From Streptomyces alboflavus (GTDB lineage Bacteria; Actinomycetota; Actinomycetes; Streptomycetales; Streptomycetaceae), in the NCBI RefSeq assembly GCF_000716675.1, contig NZ_JNXT01000099.1, positions 1-19,384 of the forward strand: a DNA stretch of 19,384 bases. Direction: 5' to 3'. Below are positions 1 through 7,383 of this stretch, in pieces. How positions within the stretch are numbered: position 1 is the first letter of the stretch; every line of letters begins with the position of its first letter. A program made the translations under genes and the position numbers. The notes below the pieces were generated by a model, which worked only from the letters and a program-made list of their open reading frames with translations, searched no databases and was not told the origin of the DNA.

Positions 1-36
1 GGGTGGGAGAGAGCCCGTCCGGCGCTTGAGGACGAG
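1..36 (+). repeat. Streptomyces intergenic hairpin repeat, copy 1
   Basis: This 36-base unit recurs without change at 119-154. Its core folds as CGTCC / 9-base loop / GGACG, and it is followed at once by a second small hairpin (CGCGC-A-GCGCG, about 37-48). The same kind of element lies inverted at 19190-19257. Sequences of this type are dispersed between genes in Streptomyces genomes and usually follow stop codons, so a terminator or mRNA-end role is likely (inference). The gene it would terminate lies to the left of the window. Confidence 0.75.
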
Positions 37-118
37 CGCGCAGCGCGATACGGGGACGCCCCCGGCAGGGCTGACGGTGCCGGGCTTTCGGGCAAGCCCG
101 GGGCAAGCTCGGGCGGGC

Positions 119-154
119 GGGTGGGAGAGAGCCCGTCCGGCGCTTGAGGACGAG
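119..154 (+). repeat. Streptomyces intergenic hairpin repeat, copy 2
   Basis: Exact direct repeat of 1-36. Here the attached second hairpin is GGCGC-GGA-GCGCC (about 154-166), different in sequence from copy 1 but again able to pair. The two copies are 82 bases apart. The element sits about 95 bases before the SURF1-like start codon, so it more likely ends transcription from the left than belongs to the SURF1 gene. Confidence 0.75.
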
Positions 155-249
155 GCGCGGAGCGCCGAGACGGGGGCGGCCCGTCCCACCCGCACGGGAC
201 ACCCACCCCGGGCGCAGGCCCGCCGCCAGGCGCCCCGTACCGTGGGGGT

Positions 250-1020
250 GTGTACCGGTTCCTGCTGACGCCCCGCTGGTGGGGCATCAACCTCTTCGTC
301 GCCCTGGCGATCCCCGTATGCCTCTTCATGGGCTCCTGGCAGCTCACCCGCTTCGAGGACCGCGTACAGGACCACAAGGACGCCGAACGGCAGGCGACCA
401 CGGACACGGGCGCGGCCCGCCCGCTGGCGTCCCTGCTGCCGGTGGACCGGAAGACCTCGGGCGAGACGGCGACGGCGACCGGCCGGTGGGGCAGGCAACT
501 GCTCGTGCCGGACCGGGAGTTGGACGACAAGAGCGGGTTCTACGTCCTGACGATGCTGCGGACCGACGGCGGCAGGTCACTGCCGGTGGTGCGGGGCTGG
601 CTGCCCGGAACGGCGGACGCGAAGAAGGCCCCGGCACCGCCGAAGGGCGAGGTCACGGTCACCGGCGCACTCCAGGCCTCGGAGAGCCGGAGCTCGAACG
701 GCGTGACCACGGCGGGCGGCCTCCCGTCCGGCCAGGTGGGCATGATCAGCGCGGCGTCGCTGGTGAACATGGTTCCGGACGAGTTGTACGACGCGTGGGT
801 CACGCTCGACCGGGGCACGGGGCCGCTGACGCCGGTGCCCGCGACGGCGCCGGAGGACTCGGGCCTGAGCATGAAGGCCTTCCAGAACCTCGGCTACACC
901 GGCGAGTGGTTCGTCTTCGCGGGCTTCCTGGTGTTCATGTGGTTCCGGCTGTTCCGACGCGACCGGGAACTCGCACGGGACGCCGAGCTGGGCCTCGTAC
1001 CGGACGCCACGGAGGCGTAA
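250..1020 (+). CDS. SURF1 family cytochrome c oxidase assembly protein
   Basis: The product is 256 aa, a normal length for bacterial SURF1. It has the family's topology: an N-terminal membrane helix (about residues 11-30), a soluble extracytoplasmic domain, and a C-terminal membrane helix (about 218-236). The N-terminal GSWQLTRFEDR matches the SURF1 G-x-WQ-x-x-R signature after the first helix, RGWLP sits mid-domain, and YTGEWFVFAGF leads into the last helix. SURF1 proteins help insert haem into subunit I of the aa3 oxidase in the membrane. The start is GTG (GTG TAC CGG TTC); a G-rich stretch lies directly in front but is too close to be an ideal ribosome site, so the start is uncertain by a few codons. 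It converges with the gene at 1087-2631. Confidence 0.88.
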   Translation: MYRFLLTPRWWGINLFVALAIPVCLFMGSWQLTRFEDRVQDHKDAERQATTDTGAARPLASLLPVDRKTSGETATATGRWGRQLLVPDRELDDKSGFYVLTMLRTDGGRSLPVVRGWLPGTADAKKAPAPPKGEVTVTGALQASESRSSNGVTTAGGLPSGQVGMISAASLVNMVPDELYDAWVTLDRGTGPLTPVPATAPEDSGLSMKAFQNLGYTGEWFVFAGFLVFMWFRLFRRDRELARDAELGLVPDATEA

Positions 1021-1086
1021 CCGACCACCCCCGCGAGCCGAGGCACCGCACGGGGCGCACGGCACGTGTCACCAGCGCCGCGCGCG

Positions 1087-2631
1087 TCACTGCGCCGCGA
1101 GCACCCCGGTCTTGTACACGGTCCCCGCACACGCGTTGGGCACCGTCGCACCCGCGGAGGGCGAGCCCGGCTCGGCCGTCAGGGACACGGCGACCTTGCC
1201 GTCCTCCGTGCCCTCGTCCCGGGCCAGCTGCGTCGTCGTGCCGTCCGGAGCGCCGCTCTCGGAGCCGCTGCCGCCACTGCCGCCACCGCTGTCGCTGGGT
1301 GTGGGGTTGGGCGAGGGGTCGCCGCCGTCGGACGGACAGGACCCCGAGGGGACGAAGGCGAACCGCACCTCGTACGAAGCGCCGGGCTTCAGGACGAGCG
1401 CGCTGGACTCCTGCGCCGGGTCGGGCAGACCGGTCGCGGCGTCGCCCGCAGTGTGGTCGACGACGTTCACGTTCGCGGGGTCGGCCGCGCCCAGGGCCGC
1501 GGCGCTGACGCTCCCGGCCGAGTTGACGGTGCAGCTGTTGCCGGAGGTGTTGGAGATCCGGAAGGTGCCGTAGACCGTGCCGTTGGCCTCGGCGGGGGCG
1601 ACGGAGCCCGTGGCGCCGAGCTGGGCGGCGTCGCAGCTGGGCGAGGACACGGCGTCCGTGTCGTCGTCCGTCGGGTCGGGGCCGCCGGTGGCGCCGCCCT
1701 GCTTGCCGTCCTTGCCCTTGCCGTCCTTGCCCTTCCCCTCCTTGCCCTTCTCTTCCTTCTTGTCCTTCTTGTCTTCCTTGTCCTTGACCTTGTCGCCCTT
1801 GCCGCGCTCGTCGCGGTCCTCGCCGCCGCCGGTGTCGCCCTGGCTGGGCTGGTTGCTGCCCGCGCCGACGATGGAGGGCCGCGCGTTCGAGTCGCCGCCG
1901 GAACCGGCGACGTGCACGAGGGCCGGGATGGCCGTGCCGACGAGGAGTGCCGCCGCCGCCACGCCCACGAGGGCCTGGCGCTTGCGGGCCCGGCGCGCGG
2001 GCACCGCGTGCCGCAGCCGCTCCAGGGCGGCGTCCCCGGGCTGGATCTCCTGGACGGCCTGCTGGAGCATGCGCCGCAGCGCGAGTTCGTCGCCGTGCAG
2101 GTCGTCGGGGTCGTCGGGGTCGTCACCGAAGGGGTTGCCGCCGAAGGGGCCACCGCCGGAGCCACCGGAACCGCCAGAGCCGGAGCCACCGCCCGGACCC
2201 GTCCCGCGCGGACCGCCGCCCGAGCCTCCGACCGTGCCGCCGTCCCGAGCACCGTCCTGGGCGCCGCCGTCCCGCTCACCGCCGCCCCGCGCGTCACCGT
2301 CCCGGGCGCTGCCACCCGGGCCACCGCCCCGGGCGGGGCCGTCGCTCGACGTGCCCTCCTGCGGGCCTTCGGCGGAGTCGCTCACGATCAGACCGAGTAC
2401 GCCGAGTCCGCGGTCGGGGCGGCTCTTGCCGCTCGGCCCGTGTTTCACAGTTCCGTTCCCAGCGTCTTGCCCGCGGGCGCGCTTGGCGTCCCGCTCGTCG
2501 TACATGACCCGCTTGTCCAGCGCGCTCGGCTTGTCCGGCCCGCTCGCCCCGTCCAGTCCGCTCGTCTTGTCCAGCACACTCGTCTTGTCCAGCGCGCCGC
2601 GCGTGCCCCGCTTGCCCGTCTCGCCCGTCAT
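1087..2631 (-). CDS. Single-pass membrane protein coupled to SigE-family sigma factor (candidate anti-sigma or regulator)
   Basis: The 514-aa product is not a recognised enzyme. Residues 1-180 are low complexity: a hexapeptide repeat at about 14-41, then a long Gly/Ser/Asp/Arg-rich stretch. Residues 182-218 form a helical basic segment (DELALRRMLQQAVQEI and on). One membrane helix spans about 219-241. Outside follow a Lys/Asp/Gly-rich linker (277-312) and a C-terminal domain (about 330-514) with four cysteines (C333, C367 and two more), resembling DUF4232-like secreted beta domains. The ATG overlaps the sigma factor stop as ATGA (2628-2631), the usual arrangement for a sigma/anti-sigma pair. 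However, the HxxxCxxC zinc anti-sigma motif is absent. I infer that residues 182-218 contact the sigma factor or polymerase. The gene is certain; the anti-sigma role is a guess from context. Confidence 0.8.
   Translation of the reverse strand: MTGETGKRGTRGALDKTSVLDKTSGLDGASGPDKPSALDKRVMYDERDAKRARGQDAGNGTVKHGPSGKSRPDRGLGVLGLIVSDSAEGPQEGTSSDGPARGGGPGGSARDGDARGGGERDGGAQDGARDGGTVGGSGGGPRGTGPGGGSGSGGSGGSGGGPFGGNPFGDDPDDPDDLHGDELALRRMLQQAVQEIQPGDAALERLRHAVPARRARKRQALVGVAAAALLVGTAIPALVHVAGSGGDSNARPSIVGAGSNQPSQGDTGGGEDRDERGKGDKVKDKEDKKDKKEEKGKEGKGKDGKGKDGKQGGATGGPDPTDDDTDAVSSPSCDAAQLGATGSVAPAEANGTVYGTFRISNTSGNSCTVNSAGSVSAAALGAADPANVNVVDHTAGDAATGLPDPAQESSALVLKPGASYEVRFAFVPSGSCPSDGGDPSPNPTPSDSGGGSGGSGSESGAPDGTTTQLARDEGTEDGKVAVSLTAEPGSPSAGATVPNACAGTVYKTGVLAAQ
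1703..1747. repeat. 3 x 15-bp tandem repeat coding a Lys/Gly-rich linker
   Basis: Two exact copies of TTGCCGTCCTTGCCC (1703-1717, 1718-1732) are followed by a degenerate third (1733-1747). On the minus strand they encode GKDGK-type units of the extracytoplasmic linker of the membrane protein, just after its transmembrane helix. Confidence 0.75.
2512..2601. repeat. 5 x 18-bp tandem repeat (coding minisatellite)
   Basis: Five consecutive 18-base units begin at 2512, 2530, 2548, 2566 and 2584 with the consensus CTTGTCCAGCGCGCTCGT. On the minus strand they encode a hexapeptide repeat of the form (A/V/G)LDKTS at residues about 11-40 of the membrane protein. The unit is a multiple of three, so copy-number changes would keep the frame. 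Confidence 0.85.
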
Positions 2632-3287
2632 GCCGGGGCCTCCATGGCGACGCGCAGGGCCGCGATGCCCCGCGAGCCGTACGCCTTGACCGAGCCGAGG
2701 GATATCCCGAGGGTCTCGGCGACCTGGGCCTCGGTCATGTCCGCGAAGTACCGCAGGACGAGGACCTCGCGCTGGCGGCGCTGCAGGCCGCGCATGGCCT
2801 TGATGAGTTCGTCGCGCTCCAGGAGGTCGTACGCCCCCTCCTCGGCGCTCGCCATGTCCGGCATCGGCTTGGTGAGCAGCTTCAGGCCGAGGATGCGGCG
2901 GCGCAGCGCGGACCGGGAGAGGTTGACGACGGTCTGGCGCAGGTACGCCAGGGTCTTCTCGGGGTCGCGCACGCGCTTGCGCGCGGAGTGCACGCGGATG
3001 AACGCTTCCTGCACGACGTCCTCGCAGGAGGCGGTGTCGTCCAGGAGCAGCGCCGCGAGGCCGAGCAGCGACCTGTAGTGGGCGCGGTAGGTCTCGGTGA
3101 GATGGTCGACGGTGGTGCCCGCGGTCACGCTCAACTCATCGCCCTCGCGCTGAGTCGGGATGCGGGCGGGCCGCGCTGCGGGCATGGGGGCGATCACCGG
3201 CATGCCGCCGGGTACGCGCGGGCGCCGGGGCGGTCGCAAGGCCACCGCGCCGCTCGCTGCTGTGAAGTCCAGTACCTCTGCTGCCAC
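2628..3287 (-). CDS. SigE-family ECF RNA polymerase sigma factor
   Basis: The product directs RNA polymerase to a dedicated promoter set. Region 2 is visible as LLLDDTASCEDVVQEAFIRV and region 4 as a helix-turn-helix segment around AQVAETLGISLGSVKAYGSRG, typical of the SigE-type Streptomyces ECF family (usually about 165-175 aa). The longest reading starts at GTG 3287 (219 aa) and adds about 53 Pro/Arg/Ala-rich residues with no sigma homology. ATG 3203 or GTG 3128 (166 aa, closest to the family size) are alternatives, and no start has a strong ribosome site. The stop overlaps the next gene's start (ATGA). Partner control by that membrane protein is inferred. Family assignment is firm; start and regulon are unknown. 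Confidence 0.9.
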   Translation of the reverse strand: MAAEVLDFTAASGAVALRPPRRPRVPGGMPVIAPMPAARPARIPTQREGDELSVTAGTTVDHLTETYRAHYRSLLGLAALLLDDTASCEDVVQEAFIRVHSARKRVRDPEKTLAYLRQTVVNLSRSALRRRILGLKLLTKPMPDMASAEEGAYDLLERDELIKAMRGLQRRQREVLVLRYFADMTEAQVAETLGISLGSVKAYGSRGIAALRVAMEAPA

Positions 3288-3723
3288 GCCTGTTTGACAC
3301 GCTTCCCCCCATCAGGGTTGTACGCGTCGGGTGTGGTGTTCCGCATCGCCTGCCCGGTGCGGGCCGCAGGCGCCGTGGTCGCGGCGTGCGCCGCGGTTGC
3401 GGAAACCGCTCGCGACGATGCATCAAAAGCCCCCATGCGTACCAGCTCTTCCCCTATGCCCCATATTCTTTTTCGCAGCGCTTCAGGCCGCCCACTGGAG
3501 GGCGACGGCGAAGACGCGCGCCACGCCGTCGCGGTTGCACGACGCGGAAGCCGCATCTTCGAACGCGGAGACGCCCCAGTTCAAGCGGTCTGGACCATCG
3601 GATTGAACACAGAACTTACACAGTTCCTACAGGGCGCTCCGCTCCGGGAGGCCCTTACGGCGGCGGAAGCAGCGCCTCCGCGACCGCGACCCGCACCGCT
3701 CAACCGCCGCCGCTGAATTCGCC
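3288..3723. other. 436-bp intergenic region between asd and the sigma factor gene
   Basis: No convincing gene is seen. The stretch around 3420-3480 is clearly less GC-rich than its surroundings (for example CCATATTCTTTTTCG on +) and is the likeliest place for the sigma-gene promoter on the minus strand. Near asd there is an imperfect hairpin (about 3632-3654, GGGC-CTCC paired with GGAG-GCCC) that could end the ask-asd transcript, and a short inverted repeat GAACT-TACAC-AGTTC (3612-3626). A minus-strand reading frame of 80 codons (3194-3436) runs into the sigma gene; it is discussed as a finding. Confidence 0.5.
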
Positions 3724-4785
3724 TCAGCCGCCGCCGGTGAACTCGCCCGCGATCAGCTCCGCGATCTGCGTGGTGTTCAGGGCCGCGCCCTTGCGCAGGT
3801 TGTCCCCGCACGCGAAGAACTCCAGCGCCGTCGGGTCGTCGAGGGCGCGGCGCAGCCGTCCGACCCACGTCGGGTCGGTGCCCGTGGCGTCGGCGGGGGT
3901 GGGGAACTCACCGGCGGCGGGGTCGTCGAAGAGCACGACGCCCGGCGCGGTCGCCAGGATCTCGCGGGCGCGGGCCACGGTCACCTCGTCCTCGAAGCGT
4001 GCGTGCACCGTCACCGAGTGGGTGGTGACGACGGGGACGCGGACGCAGGTGACGGCGACCTTCAGGTCGGGCAGGCCGAGGATCTTGCGGGACTCGTCGC
4101 GGACCTTCATCTCCTCCGAGGACCAGCCGTCCTCACGGAGCGCGCCGACCCACGGCACGACGTTCAGCGCGACGGGCTCGGGGAAGGGCCCGGTGTCGTC
4201 GCCCACGGTCCGGCGGACGTCCCCGGGGCCGGTGCCGAGCTCCGAGCCCGCGACGAGCTTCAGCTGCCGCCGCAGGGTGTCGATGCCGTCCTTCCCGGCC
4301 CCGCTCACCGCCTGGTACGAGGAGACGATCAGCTCGCGCAGGCCGAACTCGGCGTGCAGGGCGCCGAGGGCGACGATCATCGACAGGGTGGTGCAGTTGG
4401 GGTTGGCCACGATGCCGCGCGGCCGGAGCCGGGCGGCGTGCGGGTTGACCTCGGGCACGACCAGCGGGACGTCCGGGTCCATCCGGAAGGCGGCGGAGTT
4501 GTCGACGACCACGACGCCGCGCGACGCGGCGATGGGCGCCCACTGCTCGGCCACGTCGACGGGGACGTCGAACATGGCGACGTCCACGCCGTCGAAGACG
4601 TCCTCGCTCAGCGCGAGGACCTCGACCTCCGCACCGCGCACGGCCAGCTTGCGGCCGGCCGAGCGCGGTGAGGCGACGAGTCGGATCTCGCCCCAGATGT
4701 CGGCGTGCTGCGACAGGATCTGGAGCATCACCGTGCCGACGGCCCCGGTCGCTCCGACGACCGCGAGCGTCGGCTTGCGGTTCAT
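3724..4785 (-). CDS. asd: Aspartate-semialdehyde dehydrogenase
   Basis: This 353-aa enzyme reduces aspartyl phosphate to aspartate semialdehyde with NADPH, the branch point toward lysine/diaminopimelate, threonine, methionine and isoleucine. An N-terminal NADP-binding motif (GATGAVG, residues 11-17) leads the Rossmann fold. The catalytic cysteine is C131 in NPNCTT, and the substrate-binding arginine and catalytic histidine are R249 and H256 in [11 protein letters not shown], with the expected seven-residue spacing. The ATG at 4785 overlaps the ask stop as ATGA, so translation is coupled to aspartokinase, which makes its substrate. The frame stays open upstream through ask, but that extension is only a shadow of ask. 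Length and motifs are complete; this looks functional. Confidence 0.97.
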   Translation of the reverse strand: MNRKPTLAVVGATGAVGTVMLQILSQHADIWGEIRLVASPRSAGRKLAVRGAEVEVLALSEDVFDGVDVAMFDVPVDVAEQWAPIAASRGVVVVDNSAAFRMDPDVPLVVPEVNPHAARLRPRGIVANPNCTTLSMIVALGALHAEFGLRELIVSSYQAVSGAGKDGIDTLRRQLKLVAGSELGTGPGDVRRTVGDDTGPFPEPVALNVVPWVGALREDGWSSEEMKVRDESRKILGLPDLKVAVTCVRVPVVTTHSVTVHARFEDEVTVARAREILATAPGVVLFDDPAAGEFPTPADATGTDPTWVGRLRRALDDPTALEFFACGDNLRKGAALNTTQIAELIAGEFTGGG

Positions 4786-5303
4786 CGCCCGGTGCCTCCA
4801 TAGACCACGGCCTCGTCGGAGTCCGAGTCGAGGCCGAAGGCGGTGTGCACGGCGCGCACGGCCTCGTTCACGTCGTCGGCGCGGGTGACCACGGAGATGC
4901 GGATCTCGGACGTCGAGATCAGCTCGATGTTCACGCCCGCGTCGCTGAGCGCCTCGAAGAAGGTCGCCGTGACGCCCGGGTTGGTCTTCATGCCCGCGCC
5001 GACGAGGGAGATCTTGGCGATCTGGTCGTCGTAGCGCAGGGAGTCGAAGCCGACCTGGGCGCGGGTCTTCTCCAGCGCGTCGATGGCCTTGCGGCCCTCG
5101 GTCTTCGGCAGCGTGAAGGAGATGTCGGTCAGGCCCGTCGCGGCGGCCGACACGTTCTGTACGACCATGTCGATGTTGACCTCGGCGTCGGCGATCGCCC
5201 GGAAGATCGACGCGGCCTCGCCGGGCTTGTCCGGGACGCCCACGACCGTGATCTTGGCCTCGGACGTGTCGTGCGCGACACCGGAGATGATGGCCTGCTC
5301 CAC
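4782..5303 (-). CDS. Predicted aspartokinase beta subunit from an internal start
   Basis: A GTG at codon 251 of ask (5303-5301) is preceded by AAGGGGA (5317-5311) at an ideal ribosome-binding distance of about 8 bases. Initiation here gives a 173-aa protein made only of the two ACT domains. Corynebacterial lysC is known to make a beta subunit of about 171 aa from an in-frame start near codon 250, giving an alpha2-beta2 enzyme. The match of position, length and ribosome site makes the same arrangement likely here; it is an inference, since no expression data are available. Confidence 0.6.
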   Translation of the reverse strand: MEQAIISGVAHDTSEAKITVVGVPDKPGEAASIFRAIADAEVNIDMVVQNVSAAATGLTDISFTLPKTEGRKAIDALEKTRAQVGFDSLRYDDQIAKISLVGAGMKTNPGVTATFFEALSDAGVNIELISTSEIRISVVTRADDVNEAVRAVHTAFGLDSDSDEAVVYGGTGR

Positions 5304-6053
5304 CTTGCGGTCCCCTTGCAGTTCGTTGCTGACCCACGTGCCCTGCAGTCCCGAGAAGGACGAGCGGACGTGGATCGGGATGTTGTAACGGCGGGCGTAC
5401 TCCACGCAGCGGTGGAGCAGCACCTTGGACCCGGAGCTGGCGAGCTCCAGCATGTCCTCGAACGAGATCCACTCGATCTTGCGCGCCTTCTTCACGACGC
5501 GCGGGTCGGCGGTGAACACACCGTCGACGTCCGTGTAGATCTCGCAGACCTCCGCGTCGAGCGCGGCGGCGAGGGCGACAGCGGTGGTGTCGGAACCGCC
5601 GCGGCCCAGCGTGGTGATGTTCTTGCCCTCCTGGCTGACGCCCTGGAACCCGGCGACGATGGCGATGTTGCCCTCGTCGATCGAGGTCCGGATGCGGCCG
5701 GGCGTGACATCGATGATGCGCGCTTTGTTGTGCACCGAGTCGGTGATGACACCGGCCTGGCTGCCGGTGAACGACTGGGCGGCGTGGCCCAGGTTTTTGA
5801 TCGCCATGGCAAGGAGTGCCATGGAGATCCGCTCTCCGGCGGTCAGCAGCATGTCGAATTCGCGCCCGGCAGGAATCGGCGATACCTGTCCGGCGAGATC
5901 GATCAACTCATCCGTCGTGTCACCCATCGCCGACACCACGACAACGACCTGGTGGCCGTTCTTCTTGGCGTCGACGATCCTCTTGGCGACCCGCTTGATG
6001 CCCTCGGCATCGGCTACGGAGGAGCCTCCGTACTTCTGCACGACAAGGCCCAC
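4782..6053 (-). CDS. ask: Aspartokinase (alpha subunit; contains in-frame beta start)
   Basis: The 423-aa enzyme phosphorylates aspartate with ATP, the first committed step of the aspartate pathway. The N-terminal kinase domain starts with VQKYGGSSV and includes the conserved [25 protein letters not shown] and [12 protein letters not shown] segments. The C-terminal third holds two ACT regulatory domains (about residues 265-335 and 345-415), including [20 protein letters not shown] and [11 protein letters not shown], which in relatives bind lysine and threonine for feedback control. GTG 6053 is preceded by GAGGAG six bases upstream, a good ribosome site. The gene is the first of the ask-asd pair (4-bp overlap). 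The C-terminus [11 protein letters not shown] closely resembles the corynebacterial enzyme. Confidence 0.97.
   Translation of the reverse strand: MGLVVQKYGGSSVADAEGIKRVAKRIVDAKKNGHQVVVVVSAMGDTTDELIDLAGQVSPIPAGREFDMLLTAGERISMALLAMAIKNLGHAAQSFTGSQAGVITDSVHNKARIIDVTPGRIRTSIDEGNIAIVAGFQGVSQEGKNITTLGRGGSDTTAVALAAALDAEVCEIYTDVDGVFTADPRVVKKARKIEWISFEDMLELASSGSKVLLHRCVEYARRYNIPIHVRSSFSGLQGTWVSNELQGDRKVEQAIISGVAHDTSEAKITVVGVPDKPGEAASIFRAIADAEVNIDMVVQNVSAAATGLTDISFTLPKTEGRKAIDALEKTRAQVGFDSLRYDDQIAKISLVGAGMKTNPGVTATFFEALSDAGVNIELISTSEIRISVVTRADDVNEAVRAVHTAFGLDSDSDEAVVYGGTGR
5311..5317 (-). promoter_or_regulatory. Internal ribosome binding site for aspartokinase beta
   Basis: AAGGGGA on the minus strand lies inside the ask reading frame, about 8 bases before GTG 5303. 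It is one of the better Shine-Dalgarno matches in the window, and its position coincides with the known beta-subunit start of related enzymes. Confidence 0.5.
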
Positions 6054-6102
6054 GTGCGCTCCTCGCTCAGTCCGTCTCGTTCCGCATCACTGCGGTCGGC
6101 TC

Positions 6103-6108
6103 AGTCTA
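6103..6108 (-). promoter_or_regulatory. Possible -10 element upstream of ask
   Basis: TAGACT on the minus strand, about 50 bases before the ask start, matches the TAG-purine-purine-T form of Streptomyces housekeeping -10 boxes. No good -35 box is visible 17-18 bases upstream, so the call is weak. The space between ask and the Uma2-like gene (6054-6289) is otherwise without evident genes. Confidence 0.3.
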
Positions 6109-6289
6109 ACGAGCGGCCGAAATCCGCCCCGCGAGTATCAGATCGTGAGATATCCCGCTCACGCCTTGATCATCACGGTGGCCCTTTGTCCTCCGACCGC
6201 TCCGGGGACTCCTCTGCCCGCTGCGGACCGGAGCACTCCGGAAAGTGGGGTGGCTCACAGCCGCCCGGCCGATCCGGGCCTGGTCCCGC

Positions 6290-6868
6290 CTAGTCCACGT
6301 AGTCCTTGAGTTTCCCGGTGTCCAGGGTGATGCCCACGGGCTCCGGCAGTTCGACGGTGTCGCCGAAGGGCCGCTTGATGAGGCTGCGGTACTTTCCGTC
6401 CTCCGGGTCGGCGTGCACCTCGATCGAGGCGGCGTCACGGTCGACGAGGAGATACACGGGGATGCCGGAGGCGGCATAGGCGGCGGGCTTCTCGACGTGG
6501 TCGCGCCGGTCGGAGTCACGGTCGTAGGAAGTGACCTCCACGGCCATCAGCACGCCTGCGGGATCGGCCCATTGGCCCTGCCCCACAAAGTTCTCATCGG
6601 GCGCGAGCACACCGTCCGGGATGGCCATCCCCTGCCGGTACCCCTTGACCTTGAGCCCCTGCTCCGGAAACAGGGACAGCTCGGGGCGCCGCTGCATGCA
6701 GTGCTTGATCAGCCACATGACGATCTGGCCGTGAGAACCGTCCGGCACCGGCTTGACCTGGACCTTTCCATTGATGAACTCCAGCCGCACGGTCTGGGGC
6801 GCGCAGCGGGCCAGCTCTTCGAATTCCTCGATGGACATCTGGGGCCGGTCCGTGGTCCTGGGGGTCAT
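6290..6868 (-). CDS. Uma2 family endonuclease-like protein
   Basis: The 192-aa product matches the Uma2/DUF820 family of the PD-(D/E)xK nuclease superfamily, abundant in Streptomyces and cyanobacteria and of largely unproven function. Family signatures are MSIEEFEELA and VRLEFINGKVQVKPVPDGSH near the N-terminus, then IPDGVLAP (active-site Asp), VLMAVEVTSYDRDSDRRDHVEKPAAYA (the E-x-T/K and K region) and IPVYLLVDRD. ATG 6868 has AAGGAGG seven bases upstream. An in-frame ATG at 6922 overlaps the vapC stop as ATGA and has GAGGGGG in front, so a 210-aa form coupled to vapC is also possible. Either way it looks like the last gene of a vapB-vapC-uma2 transcript. Confidence 0.88.
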   Translation of the reverse strand: MTPRTTDRPQMSIEEFEELARCAPQTVRLEFINGKVQVKPVPDGSHGQIVMWLIKHCMQRRPELSLFPEQGLKVKGYRQGMAIPDGVLAPDENFVGQGQWADPAGVLMAVEVTSYDRDSDRRDHVEKPAAYAASGIPVYLLVDRDAASIEVHADPEDGKYRSLIKRPFGDTVELPEPVGITLDTGKLKDYVD

Positions 6869-6918
6869 GGTCTCGCCTCCTTCAGTCCATGGTGCCTGGA
6901 CCGGCACGTCTTGCACAC

Positions 6919-7383
6919 TCATCCGCGCCCCCTCGGCGCCAGCCCGGCCCCACGGCGGACCTCGTCGGCGTCCGCCGCGCCCCGGTCGACCACCCACCTG
7001 CTGCTGTGTCCGCTCAAGGCGGCGATCTGGTCGTAGTCCTCGTCGTAGTGCAGGACGGTGACGCGGTGCCGCTGCGCGGTGGCCGCGATGACCAGGTCGG
7101 GCAGGGAGAGGGCGCGGTGGTTGCCCTTCTTGATGGCCTTGTCCTGGGTGGCGATGGCCGCGTCCCAGACGTCGTCGGGGCAGTGGTGGTGGTCGAAGCC
7201 GTCCAGCCACTGCCTCAGCCGCTCGGCGTCCTCGGCGTCCCGCGCCGAATACATCATCTCGATGCGTACGGCGCCACTGACACCCAACAGGCCTCGCTGG
7301 TGGAGGGGTTCGAGGACCTCCGCCACCGCGGGCTGCGGCCAGCGCGCGAGGGCGGACTTGTCGATGAGATGCCGCTCGCTCAC
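6919..7383 (-). CDS. PIN-domain ribonuclease toxin, VapC family
   Basis: The 154-aa protein is a PIN-domain toxin, expected to cleave RNA with Mg2+ or Mn2+. The acidic active-site residues are in place: D8 in HLIDKSA, E42 in VRIEMMYS, D96 in LPDLVIAATA, and D114/D117 in HYDEDYDQIAAL. The GTG start (7383) overlaps the upstream antitoxin stop as GTGA, the classic toxin-antitoxin arrangement. The last ~20 residues (Gly/Ala/Arg-rich) run past the PIN fold. Nothing suggests it is broken. The antitoxin gene comes first, as usual in VapBC systems. Confidence 0.92.
   Translation of the reverse strand: MSERHLIDKSALARWPQPAVAEVLEPLHQRGLLGVSGAVRIEMMYSARDAEDAERLRQWLDGFDHHHCPDDVWDAAIATQDKAIKKGNHRALSLPDLVIAATAQRHRVTVLHYDEDYDQIAALSGHSSRWVVDRGAADADEVRRGAGLAPRGRG

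Noticed and set aside
144..1508. Long plus-strand frame across SURF1
   Set aside because: Arg/Pro/Gly-rich composition typical of an off-frame reading of GC-rich DNA; SURF1 in another frame explains the region.
1700..1800. Short repeats as a possible CRISPR array
   Set aside because: Contiguous in-frame 15-base units with no spacers, encoding a Lys-rich linker.
1066..3078. 670-codon plus-strand frame opposite the sigma factor and membrane protein
   Set aside because: Antisense shadow of two genuine genes with clear domains; no recognisable motifs.
3386..4888. 500-codon plus-strand frame across asd
   Set aside because: Ser/Arg/Thr-rich antisense shadow of asd.
3724..5472. Single 582-codon protein including asd
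   Set aside because: The frame upstream of ATG 4785 is only an off-frame reading of ask. The true asd starts at 4785 with an ATGA overlap and the NADP motif directly after.
4668..6293. 541-codon plus-strand frame opposite ask
   Set aside because: Antisense shadow of a complete aspartokinase.
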